A DNA stretch of 6,756 bases from Propionibacteriaceae bacterium. Its GTDB lineage: Bacteria; Actinomycetota; Actinomycetes; Propionibacteriales; Propionibacteriaceae. Below, piece after piece: positions 1 through 5,118 of this stretch; the stretch's first letter is position 1; every line of letters starts with the position of its first letter. The position numbers and the translations under genes were made by a program. The notes under the pieces are model-generated. The model ran no database searches. It saw only the letters and a program-made list of their open reading frames with translations, and was not told the origin of the DNA. The stretch lies in NCBI GenBank assembly GCA_003153855.1, contig PMBM01000090.1, positions 3,291 to 10,046 on the forward strand, given 5' to 3'.

Positions 1-306
1 CCCGCGTACAGCGAGGTCCAGCGTGTCACCGGCGCGCTTCACCTCAGCGACGTGAACCGTGAGAAGGCCGCGGCACAGGGCCGGCTCGACTCGTACCGCA
101 AGTACGCGCCGGACGTGCCCGCGAACGCCCAGCCTGTGCTGACGAGCAAGTTCGTCGCCGCGCGTGCGCAGTCGAAGGCCACGGCAAAGGCGAGGATGCC
201 CAAGCGTCCGACCGTGCTGCCTCCGCCGGACGTGCCGCTCACGAGGATCTGCCCGCGCTGCTTCCTCGAGACGCCGATCATCGGCGACTGCCAGAACTGC
301 GACTGA
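1..306 (+). CDS. 3' part of an unrecognised gene with a C-terminal zinc ribbon
   Basis: The frame is open from the first base of the window to a TGA at 304-306, giving 101 visible codons. A GTG at 52 could serve as a start, but it has no Shine-Dalgarno sequence and the same frame stays open upstream, so I treat this as the end of a longer protein. The visible part is hydrophilic and rich in Ala, Lys and Arg. A Pro-rich linker (PTVLPPPDVP) leads to a terminal CPRC-x9-CQNC motif, with cysteines at visible residues 84, 87, 97 and 100. Paired CxxC knuckles like these normally bind one zinc ion, either structurally or for nucleic-acid or protein contact. I do not recognise the family and assign no function. 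It is followed by two terminator-like hairpins, so it is probably the last gene of its transcript. Confidence 0.65.
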   Translation, partial: PAYSEVQRVTGALHLSDVNREKAAAQGRLDSYRKYAPDVPANAQPVLTSKFVAARAQSKATAKARMPKRPTVLPPPDVPLTRICPRCFLETPIIGDCQNCD

Positions 307-317
307 CCCGAAACGCA

Positions 318-353
318 GAGGGGACCGCCGGGCTGAGCCACGGCGGTCCTCTT
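318..353 (+). terminator. Rho-independent-type terminator after the zinc-ribbon gene
   Basis: Bases 318-330 pair with 341-353 around a 10-base loop. The inner nine pairs are perfect (GGACCGCCG core), and the 13-pair stem contains two G-U wobbles. It begins 11 bases after the stop codon. There is only a short T-containing stretch (CTCTTG) instead of a true U-tract, as is common in high-GC actinobacteria. Confidence 0.6.
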
Positions 354-366
354 GCACATCGGTCGC

Positions 367-391
367 AGCCGCCCTCCCCAAGCGGGCGGCT
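367..391 (+). terminator. Second hairpin downstream of the zinc-ribbon gene
   Basis: AGCCGCCC (367-374) pairs perfectly with GGGCGGCT (384-391) around a 9-base loop, followed by a pyrimidine-rich run (TCATCCCTCT). It lies 13 bases beyond the first hairpin, so the two look like a tandem terminator isolating the deaminase gene from read-through. It could equally be an unrelated structure in the deaminase leader. Confidence 0.4.
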
Positions 392-430
392 TCATCCCTC
401 TAGCAGAGACGATACCGCGCTGCACACCCT

Positions 431-457
431 TTGTTCCAGCTTAAGCGCACATTAAAT
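431..457 (+). promoter_or_regulatory. Possible promoter of the deaminase gene
   Basis: The stretch at about 430-460 is clearly richer in A/T than its surroundings, which is unusual in this window. TTGTTC (431-436) and TTAAAT (452-457) resemble -35 and -10 boxes, but the 15-base spacing is short. An 8-base palindrome GCTTAAGC (439-446) lies between them and could be an operator core. This is by eye only; the matches are partial. Confidence 0.25.
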
Positions 458-503
458 CGACATCCGTTCCCCCCAACACCCGCGATGCGGCAGGATTCCG
501 CTC

Positions 504-1550
504 ATGTCACTGAGTGAAGCCCAGCCTCGTCCGAGCGCCGCCCTCGAGGCCTTCATCGCCAACCTGCCGAAGGCCGAGCTGCACGTCCACCACGTGGGGT
601 CGGCGTCGCCGGCGATCGTCGCCGAGCTCGCCGCGCGTCATCCCGGCAGGGTGCCGTCGGACCCGGATGCCCTGGCCGAGTACTTCACGTTCACGGACTT
701 CGCCCACTTCATCGACCTGTACCTGTCGGTCGTCGACCTCGTACGCACTCCCGAGGACATCTGGACGCTCACGCACGGCATCGCGCAGGAGCTGGCGCGC
801 CAGCAGGTCCGCTACGTCGAGCTGACCTGCTCACCGGTCACCAACGTGCGCGCAGGCGTACCGATCGAGGCGTTCGTCGACGCGATCGAGGACGTACGCG
901 TCGTCGCCGAGCGCGACCTCGGGCTGACCATGCGCTGGATCTGGGACATCCCGGGCGAGCTCGGCCTGCCGGCAGGCGTCGAGACGCTCGGGTACGCCCT
1001 CGACCACGGGCCGTCCAGCCTCATCGGGTTCGGACTCGGCGGCCCCGAGATCGGCGTGCCACGGCCGCAGTTCGCCGACGTCTACGCGAAGGCGCGTGCC
1101 GCCGGCCTGCACGCGATCCCGCACGCCGGCGAGACGACGGGACCCCAGACGATCTGGGACGCCATCAACCTGCTCGGCGCCGAGCGCATCGGCCACGGCA
1201 CGTCAGCCGTCCAGGACCCTGCCCTGCTGGTCTACCTCGCCGAGCACCACATCCCGGTCGAGGTGTCGCCGACGTCGAACATCGCAACCCGTGCGGTGGC
1301 GACGTTCGCCGAGCACCCGCTGCGGGCGATGGTCGAGGCCGGCGTGCCGGTCAGCATCAACTCCGACGACCCGCCGATGTTCTCGACCACGCTGACCGCC
1401 GAGTACGGCGTCGCGGCCGCACTGCTGGACCTCGACGAGGCCGGCATCGCCGACCTCGCCCTGGCCGCGGTCGACCACAGCTTCGCGCCGGACAGCGTCA
1501 AGACGAACCTCCGCGACGAGATCGGGGCCTACGCCGCCGACCACGCGTAG
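504..1550 (+). CDS. add: Adenosine-deaminase-family hydrolase (adenosine or 6-aminodeoxyfutalosine deaminase)
   Basis: This is a complete 348-residue metal-dependent TIM-barrel deaminase, about the usual family length. Its reaction is hydrolytic removal of the adenine 6-amino group, releasing ammonia. Zinc ligands and catalytic residues are all visible: H27 and H29 (ELHVHH), H207 and E210 (HAGE), H231 (RIGHG), and D288/D289 (INSDDP). SPTSN (255-259) and GLGGPEIG are further family motifs. The ATG at 504 is preceded by AGGA at 492-495 with 8-base spacing, which supports this start. In typical adenosine deaminases an Asp two residues after the second metal His contacts the ribose 5'-OH; here that position is V31. 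The subgroup with this HVHHVGSASP signature looks close to actinobacterial enzymes shown to prefer 6-aminodeoxyfutalosine, a menaquinone precursor. The family is certain and the substrate is not. No signal peptide is present, so it is cytoplasmic. No purine or menaquinone genes lie in view. Confidence 0.93.
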   Translation: MSLSEAQPRPSAALEAFIANLPKAELHVHHVGSASPAIVAELAARHPGRVPSDPDALAEYFTFTDFAHFIDLYLSVVDLVRTPEDIWTLTHGIAQELARQQVRYVELTCSPVTNVRAGVPIEAFVDAIEDVRVVAERDLGLTMRWIWDIPGELGLPAGVETLGYALDHGPSSLIGFGLGGPEIGVPRPQFADVYAKARAAGLHAIPHAGETTGPQTIWDAINLLGAERIGHGTSAVQDPALLVYLAEHHIPVEVSPTSNIATRAVATFAEHPLRAMVEAGVPVSINSDDPPMFSTTLTAEYGVAAALLDLDEAGIADLALAAVDHSFAPDSVKTNLRDEIGAYAADHA

Positions 1551-1559
1551 CCGGCGGCG
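1532..1559. terminator. Hairpin overlapping the end of the deaminase gene
   Basis: CGCCGCCG (1532-1539) and CGGCGGCG (1552-1559) form a perfect 8-base-pair stem around a 12-base loop that includes the TAG stop. The two convergent genes are only 18 bases apart, so this is the best candidate for ending transcription from either side. There is no U-tract, and GC-rich inverted repeats arise easily by chance here. Confidence 0.35.
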
Positions 1560-1568
1560 AGTCCCGAC

Positions 1569-2190
1569 TCAGAAGCGCGTCTGAGCCCGCAGCCAGTACT
1601 CGTCGCTGTTCGCGATGTCGACGGCGAGAGCGATGTCACCCGTGGACAGCACGCGGTTGACCCAGAACGTCAGGCCCGCCGCGTCCGGGGCGCGTACCAA
1701 CAGCTTCTGGTACATGGCCGTGACGCGCACCTGGCGGGACTCGACCGACTGGTAGAACTGCAACGCGACCCAGCTCCTGCCGTAGGCCGGGTTGTTCGTG
1801 TACGTGATCCAGCCCGCCAGTCCCGCAGCGTCCGGCTGACGGTTCAGAAGCTTGACGTACAGCGACGTGACCCACGGGCTGGCCGATCCGCCGACCTTCG
1901 CGTAGTACTCGTTCGACGCGTAGAACTGGCTCGCCACCTGCGCCGGGGTGAACCGGTTAGAGCGCAGCCACGAGACCCAGGTGGCCAGGCCGGCGGCGTC
2001 AGGCGCGCGTCCCAGTGTGTCCGTGTAGAACTTGGTCACGATCGAGTTCAGCCACTCGTCGGACGTGGCCAACGAGGTGAGGTAGCCGACCTTGTTCGTC
2101 TTGAGGTCGCCGAGCGCTCCCGTCTGGTAGTCGATCTCGGGTTGCGAGGGGATGCGGCCCAGGAAGTCCTGGTACGAGGCCTTGACGAAC
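1569..2190 (-). repeat. Direct repeat copy A: DUF4214-coding tail of the amidase gene
   Basis: This DNA codes for the last roughly 206 residues of the amidase and matches 4493-5118 in the same orientation. Long stretches are nearly identical, for example GGGTTGTTCGTGTACGTGA (1790-1808) and GAGGCCTTGACGAACG (2177-2192). The encoded module has four units of about 50 residues, each built on Y-x3-L-x-R-x-P-D-x-x-G-L-x-x-W followed by a run ending near S-x-E. The arrangement implies duplication of a tail module, with different catalytic heads attached. Confidence 0.85.
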
Positions 2191-3641
2191 GACACGTAGT
2201 ACGCCGGCGACTCGGGATAGACGAGGTTGCCGTGCTCGAACGTGGCGCTGTAGACCCCGGCGACATTGACCTGGTTCGACGTCGGCCAGCCGAGCGACCC
2301 GGTGGGACCGCCGGCCTTGTCGTACGTCTGCTGGAGCCCGGTCCCGAGCCAGAAGACCTGGCCGTCGGGCCGCTGGTACCCGGAGGCGTACTGGAACGTC
2401 ACGACGCGGCCCGTGCCCACCGTGCGCTCGAGCTGCGTCACCGATCCGAACGTCGACCCGTCGCTGCCCGCTGTCCACCAGAGGTTGTACAGAGGTGTCT
2501 TGTCGCGCCCGGCGATCAGGTCGCGCGTACGGTCACGCAGCTCCTGCAGGCGAGCACGCAGGTTCGTACCTGGGCAGTCGGTCGCCATCACGGAGCCGTG
2601 GCCGAAGATCACCGGCTGCGTGGCTCCGACGAGCGTCGTCGTGCCCTCGGGGTCGCGGTAGTAGCCCGCGAGCTTCCAGGCGAGAAGCGCGACGGCGGAC
2701 GCCATCGAGGCGTCGGACGGCTGCACGGTGTCCGTGTTCATCATGAACGAGACGCCCATGGTGTTGGTGTTCCACGACCCTGCGTGCGCGCCGTGGACGG
2801 GCTTCTCGATGCCGCCGAAGCGGCCCTCGAAGATCGTCCCGTACTTGTCGACGAGGAAGTTGTAGCCGATGTCGCACCAGCCGTTGCCCTGTACGTGGTA
2901 GGCGTAGATGCCGCGCACGATCGAGGCCGACTGTGCGGCGGTGTAGTCGTTGCTGCCGGCGGTGTGGTGGATCACGGCAGCCTTGATGGTCGTGTCGTAC
3001 GTGGTCCCGCACGACGTACGCAGCGACTCGTCCGCACCCCACCCGGCGCGCGAGACGATCGACGGCTGCGGCACGCCGGCGCCCGCCACGGCCTGAGCGG
3101 TGACGGTCCCGAGGTGCGAGTCGGCGGCGACAGCCGGCGAGGTGATGGTCTTGGCGGTAAGGCCCGTGATCGACGAACCTGCGGCACCGACTGCCCGGAG
3201 CGCGATGCCGGTGGCGTCACCCACGTACGACGGGTCGGCCACACTGTTCGCGGGCTTGTCACCGAGGTCGGAGCTGTTCTCGTCCGAGAGGTTCGTCCAG
3301 TCGGACCACCCGGTCGCCGTCTTGGTCTGCATCTGCAGGGTGACGGCACCGGTAGAGGCGGTCCAGGTCGCACCGACGAGGTTGAACGTGGCGGTGTCGC
3401 GGGCAGGCACTTCAGCCAGGACGTTCTGCGTCCCGACTGTCGTCGACTGCGCGGAGACTGTGGTCGCTTGTGCGGTGACGCTCGCGGCCGCCGGGATGGA
3501 GGTGATCGTGGGCGTCACGGGTGCACGCCCCGCCACGACCGGCGCCTCGGGAACGGTCGGTGCGGCACTTGCCGACGGGATCGGTCCGCCAATCATCAGC
3601 GCCAGGGTCACGACCCCAGCCAGTAGTCCTCGTCGTCTCAC
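1569..3641 (-). CDS. Secreted N-acetylmuramoyl-L-alanine amidase (PGRP/Amidase_2) with LGFP repeat and DUF4214 tail
   Basis: This predicted extracellular zinc amidase cuts the MurNAc-L-Ala bond of peptidoglycan. I start at GTG 3641 (690 residues) because GGAAGGG lies 5 bases upstream; an in-frame GTG at 3662 (697 residues) lacks a ribosome site. Residues 1-26 form a signal peptide with cleavage after SASA; RRRGLLAG could be a Tat motif. Residues about 75-170 are a beta-rich region (GWSDWTNL, YVGDATGIALR) common in actinobacterial amidases of this type. The PGRP domain covers about 194-375: IHHTAG (H225/H226), YNF (Y260), FGHG (H348) and TDCPG (C356) supply the zinc ligands and catalytic Tyr. 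An LGFP-like repeat (GG..GSLGWP) lies at about 437-475, a wall-associated module. Residues 485-690 are four DUF4214 units. Likely roles are wall turnover, daughter-cell separation or lysis of other bacteria. Domain assignment is firm; the biological role is inferred. Confidence 0.93.
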   Translation of the reverse strand: MRRRGLLAGVVTLALMIGGPIPSASAAPTVPEAPVVAGRAPVTPTITSIPAAASVTAQATTVSAQSTTVGTQNVLAEVPARDTATFNLVGATWTASTGAVTLQMQTKTATGWSDWTNLSDENSSDLGDKPANSVADPSYVGDATGIALRAVGAAGSSITGLTAKTITSPAVAADSHLGTVTAQAVAGAGVPQPSIVSRAGWGADESLRTSCGTTYDTTIKAAVIHHTAGSNDYTAAQSASIVRGIYAYHVQGNGWCDIGYNFLVDKYGTIFEGRFGGIEKPVHGAHAGSWNTNTMGVSFMMNTDTVQPSDASMASAVALLAWKLAGYYRDPEGTTTLVGATQPVIFGHGSVMATDCPGTNLRARLQELRDRTRDLIAGRDKTPLYNLWWTAGSDGSTFGSVTQLERTVGTGRVVTFQYASGYQRPDGQVFWLGTGLQQTYDKAGGPTGSLGWPTSNQVNVAGVYSATFEHGNLVYPESPAYYVSFVKASYQDFLGRIPSQPEIDYQTGALGDLKTNKVGYLTSLATSDEWLNSIVTKFYTDTLGRAPDAAGLATWVSWLRSNRFTPAQVASQFYASNEYYAKVGGSASPWVTSLYVKLLNRQPDAAGLAGWITYTNNPAYGRSWVALQFYQSVESRQVRVTAMYQKLLVRAPDAAGLTFWVNRVLSTGDIALAVDIANSDEYWLRAQTRF

Positions 3642-3646
3642 GACAT

Positions 3647-3653
3647 CCCTTCC
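3647..3653 (-). promoter_or_regulatory. Ribosome binding site that decides the amidase start
   Basis: On the minus strand this reads GGAAGGG, 5 bases before the GTG at 3641. No comparable purine run precedes the upstream in-frame GTG at 3662, where the leader is CCAGGCTTCGGCCGAA. The shorter start is therefore preferred, and it also leaves a compact signal peptide beginning MRRRGLLAG. Confidence 0.6.
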
Positions 3654-3662
3654 ATTCTTCAC

Positions 3663-3774
3663 TTCGGCCGAAGCCTGGTGGTGGTTGCTCGTCAGGGCAC
3701 GAGTGCGATGGGCTCAGCCTGAACCAGAGGCGTGGATCTGTAAACCTCAGGCCTCGACCTTCCGTTCACGGTTA
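3663..3774 (-). promoter_or_regulatory. Gap between HAD and amidase genes; candidate promoter
   Basis: This 112-base non-coding stretch follows the tandem TAATAA stop of the HAD gene. On the minus strand TTTACA (3744-3739) matches five of six bases of a -35 consensus; the sequence 17 bases further on (CAGGCT) is a poor -10. A 12-base perfect palindrome CTTCGGCCGAAG (3662-3673) lies just before the ribosome site and could be an operator. GCCTGA/TCAGGC can form a weak 6-pair stem, not a convincing terminator. The gap is long enough for the amidase to have its own promoter, but read-through from the HAD gene is equally possible. Confidence 0.25.
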
Positions 3775-4467
3775 TTACGCGCGAGGAGGCCGTTCGGTTG
3801 CGGCTGGCGTGAGGGAGCGGACCAGATCCTCAGTGAGTCCGTCGAGGGTGTCGAGCACAGCGGAGCACAGCTCCAGCGTCTTCTCCGCCGGCGGATGGAA
3901 GCCCGGGGGCACGCACACGACGGCCATCCCGGCGGCGTGCGCCGACAGGACCCCGTTCGTCGAGTCCTCGACGGCCACGGACCGCGCCGGGTCGAGACCC
4001 ATCAGCTCGCACGCACGGAGATAGCCGTCGGGGTACGGCTTGCCGCGCGGCACCTCTTCCGTCGAGACCGTCACTGCGAGGGAGTCGCCGAGCTCGAGGC
4101 GGGCGACGACGAGGTCGATGAGCCGCCGCGGCGAGGATGACGCGATGGCTGTCGGTACGAGTCCTGCCATGCGATGTACGGCCTCGACGGCACCTGGGAG
4201 AACCGGCAGACCGCCTGTCGCATACTCCTCGGCCATGCCGTCGATCACGCGCTGAGCGACCTCTTGCCACGTGCCCCCGAAACCGACGACGTCGGTCAGG
4301 TGCTCGGCCCACTCCTGGGTCGACAGGCCCATCATGATCGGCGTCGAGGCCTCCGGCCATGACAGCCCGTCCTCGGCGGCCAAGCGGCGTCTCACCTTGT
4401 CCCAGATGGGTTCGGTCTCGATGAGGACGCCGTCCATGTCGAAGACGACGGCCGCGGGCCAGTCCAT
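3775..4467 (-). CDS. HAD-superfamily hydrolase, CbbY/beta-phosphoglucomutase-like
   Basis: This is a complete 230-residue cytoplasmic phosphotransferase of HAD subfamily I with an alpha-helical cap, a normal length for the group. Motif I is FDMDGVLIET, with nucleophile D10 and acid/base D12. The cap covers about 17-85. Motif II is the SSS at 110-112, motif III is K143 (RGKPYPDGY), and motif IV is E167-D168 (VAVEDSTNG). The GKPxPDxY and VxEDSxxG pair is typical of enzymes acting on small sugar phosphates: beta-phosphoglucomutases, 2-deoxyglucose-6-phosphate-type phosphatases and CbbY. Phosphatase and mutase cannot be told apart by eye. The ATG start is firm, with AAGGAG 5 bases upstream. The gene ends in tandem stops TAATAA. 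It begins 25 bases after the protease gene on the same strand, so the two are probably co-transcribed, yet it has no signal peptide and no obvious functional link to the secreted enzymes on either side. Confidence 0.92.
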   Translation of the reverse strand: MDWPAAVVFDMDGVLIETEPIWDKVRRRLAAEDGLSWPEASTPIMMGLSTQEWAEHLTDVVGFGGTWQEVAQRVIDGMAEEYATGGLPVLPGAVEAVHRMAGLVPTAIASSSPRRLIDLVVARLELGDSLAVTVSTEEVPRGKPYPDGYLRACELMGLDPARSVAVEDSTNGVLSAHAAGMAVVCVPPGFHPPAEKTLELCSAVLDTLDGLTEDLVRSLTPAATERPPRA

Positions 4468-4472
4468 CTGTA

Positions 4473-4478
4473 CTCCTT
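4473..4478 (-). promoter_or_regulatory. Ribosome binding site of the HAD gene
   Basis: AAGGAG on the minus strand, 5 bases before the ATG at 4467, is the strongest Shine-Dalgarno sequence on the minus strand. It sits inside the 25-base gap after the protease stop, so the HAD gene has its own strong initiation site and does not depend on translational coupling. Confidence 0.75.
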
Positions 4479-4492
4479 GGATCGTGAGTCGG

Positions 4493-5118
4493 TCAGAACC
4501 GGACGTGCGCGCGCTCCCAGTACTCCTGGCTGCTCGCGAGCGTGATGGCGAGCGTGAGGTCGCCCATGGTGAGGACGGTCTGGGTCCAGAACGGCCAGCC
4601 GGTCGGATCCGGCTCGCGGTACAGCAGTGCCTGGTACAGGTGCTCGACCCTGAGCATCCGCGACTCCTGCGACTGGAAGAACTGGTACGCGACCCAGCTC
4701 CTCCCGTACTTCGGGTTGTTCGTGTACGTGACCCAGCCCGCCAGACCTGCAGGGTCCGGTTCCCGGTTGAGCATCTTCTCGTACAGCAACGTCACCCACG
4801 AGGTGGCCGAGTTGCCCGCGTGGTAGGTGTAGTACTCGTCCGATGCATAGAACAGGCTCGCGACCTGCGCGACCGTGAACCGGCCCGACCTCAGCCACGA
4901 CACCCAGGTCGTCAGGCCCGCCGGGTCGGGATCGCGGCCCAACGTGTCCTGGTACATCTTGGTGACGATCGCGCTCAGCCACTCGTCCGAGTTCGCCAGC
5001 GTCGTGAGGTAGCCGTTGGTCGTCAGGGCCCCCGACGACAGCTGGTCCGCGTACGACGTGACCTCGTCGTCCGTCGCGGGCCGTGACAGGAAGTCCTGGA
5101 TCGAGGCCTTGACGAACG
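4493..5118 (-). repeat. Direct repeat copy B: DUF4214-coding tail of the protease gene
   Basis: This codes for about residues 545-751 of the protease and is the partner of 1569-2190, same orientation, with about 2.3 kb between the copies. Over the last 158-159 residues I count about 105 identities, roughly two-thirds. Units 2-4 keep the L-x-R-x-P-D-P-x-G core; the first unit has lost it (SRPATDDEV). Both proteins end in Arg-Phe. Confidence 0.85.

Noticed and set aside
52..306. GTG at 52 as the true start of the first gene
   Set aside because: There is no Shine-Dalgarno sequence ahead of it, and the frame remains open to the window edge, so an upstream start is more likely.
367..391. Resemblance of this hairpin to IS200/IS605 end or TnpB guide-RNA hairpins
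   Set aside because: The minus-strand reading GATGAAGCC plus GC hairpin is reminiscent of such ends, but no TnpA or TnpB remnant lies near and the similarity is short. A terminator explains it more simply.
2142..3626. 494-codon open frame on the + strand
   Set aside because: It lies entirely antisense to the amidase gene, whose domains are unmistakable. Its product is Arg/Gly/Val-rich with no recognisable motif, as expected for a mirror frame of high-GC coding DNA.
3663..3774. Hammerhead ribozyme or riboswitch in the amidase leader
   Set aside because: CTGACGAG on the minus strand matches part of a hammerhead core, but the required GAAA partner and flanking helices are missing. No known cell-wall-gene riboswitch core was recognised.
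3100..4140. 346-codon open frame on the + strand
   Set aside because: It runs antisense to both the amidase and HAD genes and across the gap between them. Its product shows no domain and turns Arg-rich where it opposes the HAD gene.
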